From JACPVF01 sp964502095 (GTDB lineage Bacteria > Chloroflexota > Anaerolineae > Anaerolineales > Villigracilaceae), in the NCBI GenBank assembly GCA_964502095.1, contig CAZCUF010000002.1, positions 62,001 through 126,000 of the forward strand: 64,000 nucleotides of DNA. Reading direction: 5' to 3'. Both the position numbers and the translations under genes were made by a program. Under the pieces are notes generated by a model. That model was not told where the DNA came from. It did no database searches and saw only the letters and a list, made by a program, of their open reading frames with translations. Positions within the stretch are counted from its first letter, which is position 1, and every line of letters starts with the position of its first letter. Positions 40,968 to 50,038 of this stretch are shown one piece after another.

Positions 40968-41070
40968 GACGTATGCTTTTCCTTTCTATAAAATGGGCGG
41001 ATGAAACTCCGCGCTACGCAGGTCTCCATGCTCGCAGCCGAAACCGCAGGCAGGACCAGTCACGGGAAAA

Positions 41071-41079
41071 ATTATACCA
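41071..41079 (-). promoter_or_regulatory. Extended -10 promoter of rpsO-pnp
   Basis: Minus-strand TGGTATAAT (TGn then TATAAT) lies about 100 bases before the rpsO start. The long leader leaves room for S15-type translational control, which I cannot show. Confidence 0.5.
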
Positions 41080-41099
41080 GAAAAAATTGGAGCCCCGCC

Positions 41100-41882
41100 T
41101 CATACCTCGACCTGAATCCCGCTTCCGCTTTCATAGCGTTTCAAGCCTGTGCGGAATCCGATGATGGCCGCCGCAAGGAAGGCGGCCGCGCCGAGGGATA
41201 GTTCGCCAAGAGTTGCCCAGGTGAACGAGCGAATGAAACTGGCCGGTACAGTGCCCATGAACGCGGCCGGGATAATGGTGAACAAAATGAACTTGGCCGT
41301 ATTATCGAACAATGTAGCCGGATAAATGCCGAAAGTGAGAATGGCATTCACCATCAGGCTGGTCAGGTTGGTGATTAGGCCGAACCAAAAGGCGAGGCTT
41401 TGCACCAGAATCAGAAATGAGACGAAAACGACAGCGGCTAGAACGGTTGCGAGGACGAAGCGGGCGAGACCGTCCCAGCTAAACTGCCCCGAAAGCGCAT
41501 AACTGATGAATCCGTACGTGAAATCGCCCATTCCGCTTCCGATCATGCGGCTGGCCACAGCGTGCAGTAACACCGGCCGCGGCGTGGAAAGGTAATAATC
41601 GAGGCGGCCTTTGGTAATGATGTCGCCTAAATTGAAGGCGTTTCCGAATAACAAGCTGACCAAACCGAACGCGCTGGCCAGCACGCCATACGTGACCCAC
41701 ATATCGTTGAGTCCCCAGCCATTGACGGCCTTGAAGCGCTCGAAGAACACGATCCAGATGGTGAAATACATGAAGTTGTTGATCATCATGCCAAAGACCT
41801 GCGTCAGGAACGCAACGCGGTATTCCATGGCAGATTGCAGGTTGGCTTTCCAGACCGCGAAGAGAAAGTTAAATTCGCGCAT
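41100..41882 (-). CDS. ABC-2 family permease (second of pair)
   Basis: 260 residues from ATG 41882 (MREFNFLFAVWKANLQSAME), six membrane helices. It resembles the ABC-2 family of PF06182 type: MREF..., an amphipathic start, and a basic C-terminal tail. The gene follows its partner by five bases. The transporter exports an unknown substrate; neighbours give no clue. Confidence 0.78.
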   Translation of the reverse strand: MREFNFLFAVWKANLQSAMEYRVAFLTQVFGMMINNFMYFTIWIVFFERFKAVNGWGLNDMWVTYGVLASAFGLVSLLFGNAFNLGDIITKGRLDYYLSTPRPVLLHAVASRMIGSGMGDFTYGFISYALSGQFSWDGLARFVLATVLAAVVFVSFLILVQSLAFWFGLITNLTSLMVNAILTFGIYPATLFDNTAKFILFTIIPAAFMGTVPASFIRSFTWATLGELSLGAAAFLAAAIIGFRTGLKRYESGSGIQVEV

Positions 41883-41887
41883 CCGCT

Positions 41888-42673
41888 TCACCCGCCGTTC
41901 ACAGTGAGATAGCTCACACCGCGCCGATAGGCGAGCGCCAGCGCACAGACAAGCGCGATAATCCAAACCCATTGCAATTCGAGCATCGGTGCAAAACTGG
42001 AAGTATCCGCGGCTACAAACAGGCGGGCGGGCGCGTACATGGACGAAGAGAAAGGCAGGAAGCGCGCCAGCGTTTGTAGCCAGCCGGGATAAAAATCGAG
42101 CGGAATGAGCAGGCCACCGAAGATGAACGCCAGCTTCTGTTGAATCCATTCGAACGGGGCCACATCCTCCGCCACGAAAGCCGCCAGTCCGATCAACGCG
42201 TTCATGCAGAAATTTAGGATCCACGCGCCGATCAGCGCGACCGCGGCCATCGGCCAGCTTTCGGGATGCGGCGGCGGACCGACCAAGATCCACACGATGG
42301 CGCCGCCGAAGAGGGCGTTGGTGATCGTGCGGAAGACCGTCTCGCCCATGGATGTGCTGAATTGGTACAGCATGAAGTCATATGGTTTGTTGAGCAAGTA
42401 AGCGATGGAGCCGTCCTTGACGTTTTCCGCCACTGTGCGCGCCACGCGCGGACGACCCAACTCGATGGTCTCGGCCATCATCAAATACCAGAGCGTGTCA
42501 CGCAAGGTCATGCCGTTGATTACGCCGGTTCCAGCCGCGTGGAAGGTGATCGTCCATAATTGATAAAAAATCCACATGAACGGGATGATGAGCAGACTGC
42601 GCCCGATCAATTCGCCGGGATAGGCCAGCGAATTGACCACTTGTATTTTGAAGATGGAGAGGTATTTTTTCAT
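41888..42673 (-). CDS. ABC-2 family permease (first of pair)
   Basis: 261 residues from ATG 42673, which overlaps the ATPase stop by four bases (ATGA). Six helices; motif LRDTLWYLMMAETIELGRP and KDGSIAYLLNKPYDFMLYQF in the cytoplasmic loop are typical of PF06182 permeases. The two permeases should form a heterodimer with the ATPase. Confidence 0.78.
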   Translation of the reverse strand: MKKYLSIFKIQVVNSLAYPGELIGRSLLIIPFMWIFYQLWTITFHAAGTGVINGMTLRDTLWYLMMAETIELGRPRVARTVAENVKDGSIAYLLNKPYDFMLYQFSTSMGETVFRTITNALFGGAIVWILVGPPPHPESWPMAAVALIGAWILNFCMNALIGLAAFVAEDVAPFEWIQQKLAFIFGGLLIPLDFYPGWLQTLARFLPFSSSMYAPARLFVAADTSSFAPMLELQWVWIIALVCALALAYRRGVSYLTVNGG

Positions 42674-43662
42674 TGGAGGACGGCCGCCTCCTGATAAATC
42701 TTTGCGATCACTTCCTCCAACGGCGGATCGGAGATGGTGATATCCACTACACTGCCCGAATTGGTGAGATGCGCTAGCACTTTTTCCACGGCGATGCGCT
42801 GTGTGTCGAATTTCAACTTCACGCCGTAATGACCGACCTTGAGAATCTCCACATCGTTGAGCGAAAAGCCCGCTGGGATTTGTTCCGCGTAGCGCACCTC
42901 GACCAGTTTTGTAGTAAGATACTTCCGTTTGAGATTCGAGACCTTGTCCTGATACACGATCTGTCCGTGATTGACGATAATGACGCGTTTGCACAACGCT
43001 TCAAGATCGCCCGCGTCGTGCGACGTGAGCAGGACGCCGACATTTTCCTCCGCGCTCATCGTGCGGATCGCGTCGCGGATGTGTTGTTTGGCTACTACGT
43101 CCAGGCCGATGGAAGGTTCATCGAGCAGGAGCAACTTGGGGCGGTGAAGGAGCGAGGCGGCCACTTCACAGCGCATGCGCTGTCCCAGTGACAGTTTGCG
43201 GACGGGAGTCTCCAGCAAATCCCGAATCTCAAACGCTTCGGAGAGAAAGTCAATGCGCTTCACCGTTTCGCGGTCGTCGAGATCGTAAATTTTTCCGAAG
43301 AGTTTGAACGTGTCAATCGCGGGCAGGTGATACCACAACTGCGGACGCTGACCGAAAACCGTACCGATGTGATAGGCCAGCTTCTGGCGTTCGCGCCACG
43401 GGACGAAACCCAATACGCTCGCTTCGCCGCCGCTGGGATATAAAATGCCGGTTAGGATTTTGATGGTGGTGGATTTGCCCGCGCCGTTCGGGCCGATGAA
43501 GCCGAGCAGTTCGCCTGCTTCCATCTCGAAGGAGAGTCCGCGTACGGCTTCGACCTGGCTATACTCCGGCTTGACCAGCGCGCGCAGAGATCCGCTCAAC
43601 CCGGCGGCTTTGCGTTTGGTCTGAAAAGACTTGTAAAGGTTGCGTACGGCGATGGCAGGCAT
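42670..43662 (-). CDS. ABC exporter ATPase
   Basis: 330 residues. Walker A is GPNGAGKST, the signature is LSLGQRMRCE, Walker B is LLLLDEPSIGLD, and the H-loop is TSHDAGDLE. About 90 residues after the core form a C-terminal domain. The LSLGQRMR form with a following export-type permease pair marks an ABC-2 exporter. It starts seven bases after a TATACT box and has no Shine-Dalgarno, so it is probably leaderless. Confidence 0.9.
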   Translation of the reverse strand: MPAIAVRNLYKSFQTKRKAAGLSGSLRALVKPEYSQVEAVRGLSFEMEAGELLGFIGPNGAGKSTTIKILTGILYPSGGEASVLGFVPWRERQKLAYHIGTVFGQRPQLWYHLPAIDTFKLFGKIYDLDDRETVKRIDFLSEAFEIRDLLETPVRKLSLGQRMRCEVAASLLHRPKLLLLDEPSIGLDVVAKQHIRDAIRTMSAEENVGVLLTSHDAGDLEALCKRVIIVNHGQIVYQDKVSNLKRKYLTTKLVEVRYAEQIPAGFSLNDVEILKVGHYGVKLKFDTQRIAVEKVLAHLTNSGSVVDITISDPPLEEVIAKIYQEAAVLQ

Positions 43663-43669
43663 GAGGGAA

Positions 43670-43675
43670 AGTATA
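43670..43675 (-). promoter_or_regulatory. -10 box of the ABC exporter operon (leaderless type)
   Basis: Minus-strand TATACT, seven bases, then ATG 43662. Confidence 0.45.
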
Positions 43676-43714
43676 CAGGCGGCGGCGGAAAATTGTCCAG
43701 TTGCCCTAATCGTG

Positions 43715-43720
43715 TAAAAT
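43715..43720 (+). promoter_or_regulatory. -10 box of nhaA
   Basis: TAAAAT 28 bases before the ATG at 43749, with GGAAGA in between; diverges from the ABC exporter promoter. Confidence 0.4.
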
Positions 43721-43748
43721 TGTTCCGGCCTTTTGGAAGATTCTGTTC

Positions 43749-44936
43749 ATGAGACTGAAAATCACCCAACTCCTTACCGAATTCCTGGAAAGCGAACAAA
43801 GCTCCGGAATCCTTCTGGTGCTTTGCGCCTTTGCTTCCATATTGGCGGCCAATTCCCTGTTCGGAGAAACATACGTTGATTTCTGGCATGCCAAATTGGG
43901 CTTTGAACTGGGTGAGTTCACTCTCAAGCTCACCATCGAACAATGGATCAACGACGGCCTCATGGCGATCTTCTTTTTGCTGACAGGGCTGGAGATCAGG
44001 CGCGAGCTTTATGCTGGTGAACTTTCCGACTTTCAAAATGCCTCCCTGCCCATTTTTGGCGCGCTGGGCGGCATGGCCCTTCCTGCCCTGATCCACTTTC
44101 TCTTTAATCGCGGCGCCGTCACTCAAAGCGGATTTGGCATTCCCATGGCCACAGACATTGCCTTTTCGCTGGGCGTGATGGCTCTGCTCGGCAAGCGCGC
44201 TCCTTTGTCCCTCAAGCTCTTTCTGACCGCCCTGGCCATCATGGATGACCTGGGCGCGATTCTCGTGATTGCTATTTTCTACACCAGTAATGTATCGTTT
44301 CTATATTTGGGACTTGCTTTGGCGATTTTCCTCGGCTTGATACTCCTCAATTGGCTTGGCGTGCGGCATTTGGTTTTTTATCTCATCCCCGGCCTGTTTA
44401 TGTGGTTCTGCATGTTGCAATCAGGCGTGCATGCAACTTTGGCGGGAGTCCTGCTGGCGTTCGCAATCCCCTTTGTAAACGGTAGTGAGAAATCGCCCTC
44501 CCATAAATTGGAACATTTCCTCGATAAACCGGTAGCTTACATGATCGTACCGATTTTCGCGCTCGCCAACACCAGCCTCGTTCTGGCGGGTAATTGGCTT
44601 GGCGGATTGGTTTCTTCCAATAGTGTCGGCATCCTTGCGGGCCTCGTAATTGGAAAACCGCTCGGCATCTTTGCGTTGAGTTTCCTGGCGGTGCGCCTGG
44701 GCCTTTCCCAACTGCCTGAAGATGTTTCCTGGCGGCATATTTTCGGCGCCGGGCTATTGGGCGGAATTGGCTTTACGATGTCCATCTTTATTACAGTCCT
44801 GGCATTCGATAGCCCTGTTCTCGTTCAAGATTCCAAGATTGCCATCTTGTTGGCATCGTTATTGGCGGGCAGTGCAGGTTTTCTGTTCTTGAGAAGCAAT
44901 TCTTCGTTCGCCCCCGATTCCGATCCGCACCGATGA
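43749..44936 (+). CDS. nhaA: Na+/H+ antiporter NhaA
   Basis: 395 residues, 12 helices. The ion site is intact: the Asp pair in LAIMDDLGAILV and the Asp in MATDIAFSLGVMALLG. The Lys region GKPLGIF and the end GGIGFTMSIFI also match. It expels sodium using the proton gradient and regulates pH. Length and motifs are standard. The upstream ABC exporter is divergent. Confidence 0.95.
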   Translation: MRLKITQLLTEFLESEQSSGILLVLCAFASILAANSLFGETYVDFWHAKLGFELGEFTLKLTIEQWINDGLMAIFFLLTGLEIRRELYAGELSDFQNASLPIFGALGGMALPALIHFLFNRGAVTQSGFGIPMATDIAFSLGVMALLGKRAPLSLKLFLTALAIMDDLGAILVIAIFYTSNVSFLYLGLALAIFLGLILLNWLGVRHLVFYLIPGLFMWFCMLQSGVHATLAGVLLAFAIPFVNGSEKSPSHKLEHFLDKPVAYMIVPIFALANTSLVLAGNWLGGLVSSNSVGILAGLVIGKPLGIFALSFLAVRLGLSQLPEDVSWRHIFGAGLLGGIGFTMSIFITVLAFDSPVLVQDSKIAILLASLLAGSAGFLFLRSNSSFAPDSDPHR

Positions 44937-44997
44937 CGGGAACGATGATTTTGTTGTAAAATCAAGCCCTGATGATAATATTTTTTGGATGTGTTGG

Positions 44998-45651
44998 ATG
45001 AAAAGACTCACGCTCCTTCTGCCCCTGTTCCTGCTCGCCTGTTCCTTTTCTTCATTTCCGCTGATTCCTCTTCCGGGACCAACCCTGCCTCCCACTTTTA
45101 CCGCTTCGCCGGTTCCTCCAACCGCTACGTATACGCCTCCCACGCCGCCAACTTATACGCTTACGCCGACTCTGATTGGCGCGCGGCCCACTTCAACCGA
45201 AACGAGTACGCCTCTCGCCACAGGAACGATCCTGTATTTGACTCCGCCCACCGCCACTCTTGTTCCGCCAACGGGCGTGCCCACCTCGTCTCTCGCGGGA
45301 ACCGGGTTTGATTCCATTTCCCTGACCAATATCCAAATCTATTGGGGCGCCTGCGACCCGAACACTGTCACCATTACTGCGCAGGTTAGCAGTCCCGGTC
45401 AGGTCAGCGACGTGGTGCTCTTTACCCGCATTCGCGATAAAGCTTCGGGAAACAGCACCGGCTGGGATCAGGGCACTTCCATGGACGATAAAGGTGACGG
45501 CACTTTTTCGTGGGTGATCGATGGGCGTAAACTGGGCCAATACGCCAATACCTGGGTGGTGTATCAATTGGTCGGCACAGACCGTAATGGTGTTAATGTC
45601 GCGCGCTCGCCTGTTTATAGCGACGATCTGTCTCTCTCGAGTTGTCCGTAG
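44998..45651 (+). CDS. Lipoprotein with Thr/Pro linker and Ig-like domain
   Basis: 217 residues from ATG 44998; ATG 44989 is an alternative. Lipobox LFLLACSF, then about 75 residues of Pro/Thr-rich linker, then a domain of about 110 residues (starting DSISLTNIQIYWG) with two cysteines. Strand-like repeats suggest an Ig fold. It belongs to the same architecture as the proteins at 12303 and 61216 in this window. Function unknown; probably a cell-surface protein. A TAAAAT box and a GATAAT box lie upstream. Confidence 0.75.
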   Translation: MKRLTLLLPLFLLACSFSSFPLIPLPGPTLPPTFTASPVPPTATYTPPTPPTYTLTPTLIGARPTSTETSTPLATGTILYLTPPTATLVPPTGVPTSSLAGTGFDSISLTNIQIYWGACDPNTVTITAQVSSPGQVSDVVLFTRIRDKASGNSTGWDQGTSMDDKGDGTFSWVIDGRKLGQYANTWVVYQLVGTDRNGVNVARSPVYSDDLSLSSCP

Positions 45652-45680
45652 GTCGGCCGCGTATAAGATGAAATGATCGA

Positions 45681-45714
45681 AAAAGCGGAGTTCATTTTTG
45701 CGAACTCCGCTTTT
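45681..45714. terminator. Bidirectional terminator
   Basis: AAAAGCGGAGTTC (45681-45693) pairs with GAACTCCGCTTTT (45702-45714). T-runs flank both sides, so it serves the + lipoprotein and the - amylase gene. Confidence 0.8.
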
Positions 45715-45731
45715 ATGTTTTTGTTATCCTG

Positions 45732-47234
45732 TTATTTTTGATTTTTAAGCACTGCGCTTCCGCGGCGAGGTAATTCCAGTTGCAATTTTGCCGTGTCACT
45801 CCTGACCTTTGCCTTGCCGAAGATCAGATTGTAATTACCCGTGCCGAAATCTTCCAGGGGAATTTCCACTTTCACGGTTTCATCGTGGACGTTGAACGCA
45901 ATGATCGTTTGCTCTTCATCGAGCTTTCGCCCGAATGCATATACGTTGCTGTCGGCATACAATCGAAGAAAGGAACCGCGCCGCAGTGCGGGATGATCCT
46001 TGCGGAGTTTGATGCAGGATTTTAAATACGCCAGCAAATTATTGTCCCAGCGCGAATCGTCCCACGGAAAAGACTTGCGGCAATCGGGATCGCCCTTTCC
46101 ATCCAGGCCGATCTCGTCGCCGTAATAAATACACGGCGCGCCGGGGAAGGTGTGAATGAATAACCAGGCCATTTGTAACGCCGTTTTATCCCCGCCAACA
46201 CAGGACAGAAAACGCGGCATGTCGTGACTGTCGAGCAGATTCAATTGTGCATAGGTGAATTCGGGCTGGTAGAGATGAAAGAGCCGGTCGATTTCGTGAG
46301 CGAAATCGCGTCCGTCAATTTTGCGGACGTGTCCCTGCAATCCTCCGGCTTGGTTGACGACAGCCATGTCGAGCTTTGGCCCGCTGAAGAACGAAAGGGA
46401 AGCGGCAGTCAATAAATAATTCATGGTGGCGTCGAATTGATCGCCCTGTAACCAGCGCTGTGCCTCATACCAGATCTCGCCGACAATGTATGCGTCCGGG
46501 TTAATGGCGCGCACCCGGCGGCGAAACTCCTGCCAGAAGGAATCGTCATTAATCTCGCCCGGCACATCGAGCCGCCAGCCGTCAGTGCCGAAGCGAATCC
46601 AATATTCGGCTACTTCAAGAAGAAATTGACGTACAGCGGGAGTTGCAGTGTTGAATTTAGGCAAAGCGGGCAGATCCCACCAGCCCTGATAGCCGATGGC
46701 CTTGAAACTGCCATCGTGCTGAATGGCGCGCTGTTCCTCGTTCGTGGGATATGCGCCCCAATGTTTTTTCCCGTTTAAACGATCGGGGTCGAAGTGGAAC
46801 CAGTCTTTATATGGCGAAGCCGCGCCCGTCTCCAAAACATGATGAAACTGCCAAAAACCGCGGCTGGCATGGTTGAAAACTCCGTCCAGCACGACGCGCA
46901 TCGAGCGTTTGTGCGCTTCATCCAGCAGTGTTCGTAGAGCGTCATTGCCTCCCAACAGCGGGTCGACGTTGTAATAGTCGTATGTGTGATAGCGGTGATT
47001 GGAAGCGGAAGCGAAGACCGGATTCAGGTAAAGAGCCGTGATTCCCAAGTCCTGAAGATAGTCGAGCCGTTCGACGATTCCGTACAAGTCTCCGCCTTTG
47101 AAGCCCTGTGTGGTGGGTGGAGAATCCCAGGGTTCGAAGGCAATTCCGTTCTTTGACAAGCGTTCACTTTTTGCAAAACGATCCGGAAAGATTTGATAAA
47201 AGATCGCATCTTTCACCCAGTCAGGCACGCTCAT
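45732..47234 (-). CDS. Cytoplasmic GH13 alpha-glucosidase/neopullulanase-like enzyme
   Basis: 500 residues, no signal peptide. The GH13 residues are present: nucleophile Asp in DGWRLDV, acid Glu in VGEIWYE, and the Asp in NLLDSHDMPR. Early blocks DAIFYQIFPDRF and GGDLYGI with LYLNPVFAS and VLDGVFNHAS are typical of the neopullulanase/cyclomaltodextrinase group, without the N-terminal domain those enzymes usually add. It should cleave imported maltodextrins. It is last of the maltodextrin block but has its own TATAAT box. Confidence 0.88.
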   Translation of the reverse strand: MSVPDWVKDAIFYQIFPDRFAKSERLSKNGIAFEPWDSPPTTQGFKGGDLYGIVERLDYLQDLGITALYLNPVFASASNHRYHTYDYYNVDPLLGGNDALRTLLDEAHKRSMRVVLDGVFNHASRGFWQFHHVLETGAASPYKDWFHFDPDRLNGKKHWGAYPTNEEQRAIQHDGSFKAIGYQGWWDLPALPKFNTATPAVRQFLLEVAEYWIRFGTDGWRLDVPGEINDDSFWQEFRRRVRAINPDAYIVGEIWYEAQRWLQGDQFDATMNYLLTAASLSFFSGPKLDMAVVNQAGGLQGHVRKIDGRDFAHEIDRLFHLYQPEFTYAQLNLLDSHDMPRFLSCVGGDKTALQMAWLFIHTFPGAPCIYYGDEIGLDGKGDPDCRKSFPWDDSRWDNNLLAYLKSCIKLRKDHPALRRGSFLRLYADSNVYAFGRKLDEEQTIIAFNVHDETVKVEIPLEDFGTGNYNLIFGKAKVRSDTAKLQLELPRRGSAVLKNQK

Positions 47235-47306
47235 GTACCTACCTCAAAATAGATTAGTATTGGGAGCCCCGCGTTTAGGACTCCAGTTCGAATTTCCGAA
47301 GCCTTG

Positions 47307-47312
47307 ATTATA
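47307..47312 (-). promoter_or_regulatory. -10 box of the cytoplasmic GH13 gene
   Basis: Minus-strand TATAAT, 72 bases before the ATG at 47234. The 134-base gap before it holds no other feature. Confidence 0.5.
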
Positions 47313-47368
47313 GTCTTAATCGTCCGGCGGTTGAAACGCCGTTACTCTGGCCGCGGGCAACTGCCCCG

Positions 47369-49033
47369 TTATTTACTGAGTTGCAGAATATAGGTGGAGT
47401 ATGGCGGAATCTCCTCGAGTGGTTTGCCGTTCGAAATACTCCCGTTTGCATTCACCACCAGACCCGATGCCTCGCCCTCGCCCATCAGCGGTGTGAGCGT
47501 ATAAGTCCCTGCTGGGATTGACGAACTCGATAAATTCAAGCTGTAATCCCGAATCGAGTCCTTGCTCAAATTGATTAATACGAGGATGAGCTCATCTCCC
47601 TTGGTTCGCAGTGACGCGTAAAGTTGGGCGTTTCCGGTCTGTGGAAAGTCGATCATCCCGGTACGTAACGCGGGGTGCTCGTTTCGGATTTTGATCAGCA
47701 TCTGATAGTGCGACCACAGCGAAGTGGAGTCGGTGGATTCCGCCTCCACGTTGACTTGAACATACCCCGCATCCACCGGACGCCACGGCTTGCCCGTTGT
47801 AAAACCGGCATTGGCCGCGCCCGACCATTGCATTGGTCTGCGAATGTTCTCATCCGGCTTCATGCCCACCATGCCAAGCTCTTCACCGTAATAAATGAAT
47901 GGCGTGCCCGGCGATGTGAGCAAAAGCGACGCGGCAACTTTGGCCTTGTTCACATCGCCGTAAAAGTCGCTCATGGCCCGATTTTGATCGTGATTGGTTA
48001 GGAAGGGCGCAAATTGGAAATCGGGCATCAATTTGATGCTGGTCTTAAGGGCGTTAACGGCATACGCGGCTTGTCCGCCATTGACTGAGCTGATGAAGGC
48101 GTCGGCCATGTTGAAGTCGAAAGCCAGATCAAGTTGTGATCCATTGGTGTAGCTGGCCAACACGCTGGGCGGGTCGCCTGAGACCTCGCCCACAACCATG
48201 GCCTGCGGATTCGCCGCTTTATATACCGGCCTGAAATTGGCATACCAGTGATGGGTGGCGGCGGTGTTTTGTTGAGTCGCTCCGTTTTCGATCAAGTGCT
48301 TGGCCGCGTCGAGGCGGAACCCATCCACGCCAACATCCTTGAGCCAGTATGTGACAACCTTATCCATTTCCTGAGTCACAGCCGGATTGTTGTAGTTCAA
48401 GTCAGGCATGAAGCTCTCGAAGATGCCGTAGTAGTAACCGTTGAGGGTGGGATGCCAAACGCGTTCGCCCCACGGCCCGGTATATTTTGGATCGGTTTCG
48501 CTCCAGATATACCAATTTCGATACGGTGAATTTACATCGCTTTTGGCGGACTTGAACCAGGGGTGTTGGTCCGAGGTGTGATTGAGCACCAGGTCTATGA
48601 TGACGCGGATGCCGCGTTGGTGCGCCTGATTCAGCAGATTCCTGAAATCGTCCATTGTTCCATATTGCGAATTGACCGAGTAATAATCGGTCACATCATA
48701 GCCATGATAGGAAGGCGAGGGAAAAATGGGCATCAGCCAGATGCCTTTTATGCCGAGGCTGGCGAGATAATCCAGCTTTTCGGTGAGGCCGTTGAAATCG
48801 CCGATGCCGTCTCCGTTACTATCGTCAAAGGAGCGCACGAAAATTTCATAAAAGACTGTGTCGTTCCACCAAGTGAGATTGGAAGAATGAATGGCGGTGA
48901 TCGTGTTGGTGGGAATGACAGTGGGAACGGCGGTCGAGGCGGCAGTCGCCGCAGGCGACTGCGTCGAAACGGCAGGCAGGCACGAGGTCAGGAGAGAAGC
49001 GAGAATTAAAGCGAGGCGCAACAGCTTACGCAT
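47369..49033 (-). CDS. Exported GH13 alpha-amylase lipoprotein
   Basis: 554 residues from ATG 49033. The lipobox is SLLTSC, followed by a Ser/Thr/Ala linker to about residue 45 and a GH13 catalytic domain. Motifs: SFDDSNGDGIGDFNGL, VLNHTSDQH, nucleophile Asp in VDGFRLDAAKH, Glu in VVGEVSGD, and Asp in FLTNHDQNR. A C-terminal beta domain (ISNGKPLEEIPPYSTYILQ) closes it. It likely cleaves outside starch or dextrins to oligosaccharides for the MalEFG importer upstream. Confidence 0.9.
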   Translation of the reverse strand: MRKLLRLALILASLLTSCLPAVSTQSPAATAASTAVPTVIPTNTITAIHSSNLTWWNDTVFYEIFVRSFDDSNGDGIGDFNGLTEKLDYLASLGIKGIWLMPIFPSPSYHGYDVTDYYSVNSQYGTMDDFRNLLNQAHQRGIRVIIDLVLNHTSDQHPWFKSAKSDVNSPYRNWYIWSETDPKYTGPWGERVWHPTLNGYYYGIFESFMPDLNYNNPAVTQEMDKVVTYWLKDVGVDGFRLDAAKHLIENGATQQNTAATHHWYANFRPVYKAANPQAMVVGEVSGDPPSVLASYTNGSQLDLAFDFNMADAFISSVNGGQAAYAVNALKTSIKLMPDFQFAPFLTNHDQNRAMSDFYGDVNKAKVAASLLLTSPGTPFIYYGEELGMVGMKPDENIRRPMQWSGAANAGFTTGKPWRPVDAGYVQVNVEAESTDSTSLWSHYQMLIKIRNEHPALRTGMIDFPQTGNAQLYASLRTKGDELILVLINLSKDSIRDYSLNLSSSSIPAGTYTLTPLMGEGEASGLVVNANGSISNGKPLEEIPPYSTYILQLSK

Positions 49034-49044
49034 GTTTTTGTCCG

Positions 49045-49073
49045 AAAAAATGGGGCGGTTCGCTGACCGCCCC
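49045..49073 (-). terminator. Terminator-like hairpin before the exported amylase gene
   Basis: On the minus strand GGGGCGGT pairs with ACCGCCCC, followed by ATTTTTT. It sits eight bases before the amylase start, between malG and the amylase. Confidence 0.7.
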
Positions 49074-49080
49074 GGCAGGA

Positions 49081-50025
49081 TTAGCCTTTCACGCTTCCAA
49101 GCGTCAGGCCGGTAACCAGCCACTTGGACGAATAGAGGAACAGAATCATTACAGGGATGGCGATCATCACAGACGCGGCGGAAAACTGCCCCCACGAAAC
49201 AGTAAATTGTTGTGCGTAAGTGAAGATGCCCAGCGGCCAGGTAAAGATATCGTTTTTTTGCAGAACGACGCGGGCCACGAGATATTCGCTCCATCCGCCC
49301 ATGAAGCTGAACAGGAAGGCGATTGCCAGGGCAGGGGTGGAGAGGGGCAGAATAATTCTGGTGAATACTGTGAAGCGGTTGGCCCCGTCGATCAGGGCGG
49401 CTTCTTCGAGGTCAACCGGAATGGTATCGTAGTAGCCTTTCAGGGTCCAGATCGTTAGAGGAACCGAACTGACCGAGTATGCGATGATCAAGCCCAGCGC
49501 GGTATTGATCATTTTCAACTGCGCCAGCATGATGAAAAGCGGCAGGAGTAACATGCTGGCCGGAATCATCTGTGTGGTGAGCAGAAAAACCAGGCCGGCG
49601 GCGCGCCCCGGAAATTTGAATCGGGAGAACGCATAGGCGCTCACGGCCGCCAGGATCATGCTGATCGTGGAAGTGACAATCACTACTGAAATCGAATTCC
49701 ACAGCCAGAGGAAGAAATCGGATTTGCGGTTTTTCTCGGGCGCGCCGAACAACACTTCCTTGTAGTTATCAAGCGTGGCGTTTTGCGGGATAATGCGCAG
49801 GTCGGTGGTGAGCAGGGTATCGTTGGGGCGCAGAGAAATGGTGACCACGCGCAGAACGGGATATACCGCGACGATCGATGCAATGATCAACGCGGCGTGA
49901 ATCAGAATGGTTTTGAAGGGGCTGTCTTTACGGCCGCGAACAAAAAACCATTTTAATAATCTGCGGATAAGAGGAGCGGTTTTTGGCACGGCTTGAATTT
50001 CGGCTGGAATAGTGTCTGTAGTCAT
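49081..50025 (-). CDS. malG: Maltodextrin ABC permease MalG-type
   Basis: 314 residues, six helices. The EAA loop EAALIDGANRFTVFTRIILP is clear. It pairs with the MalF-type permease (13 bases upstream). N-terminal PRRLLKWFF-like basic start. Sugar type is inferred from the amylase neighbours. Confidence 0.9.
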   Translation of the reverse strand: MTTDTIPAEIQAVPKTAPLIRRLLKWFFVRGRKDSPFKTILIHAALIIASIVAVYPVLRVVTISLRPNDTLLTTDLRIIPQNATLDNYKEVLFGAPEKNRKSDFFLWLWNSISVVIVTSTISMILAAVSAYAFSRFKFPGRAAGLVFLLTTQMIPASMLLLPLFIMLAQLKMINTALGLIIAYSVSSVPLTIWTLKGYYDTIPVDLEEAALIDGANRFTVFTRIILPLSTPALAIAFLFSFMGGWSEYLVARVVLQKNDIFTWPLGIFTYAQQFTVSWGQFSAASVMIAIPVMILFLYSSKWLVTGLTLGSVKG

Positions 50026-50038
50026 AATAAACTCCTCT

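Noticed and set aside
47270..47300. A GTTCGAAT stretch that looks like a tRNA T-loop.
   Set aside because: No T-stem pairing, no acceptor stem and no anticodon arm around it.
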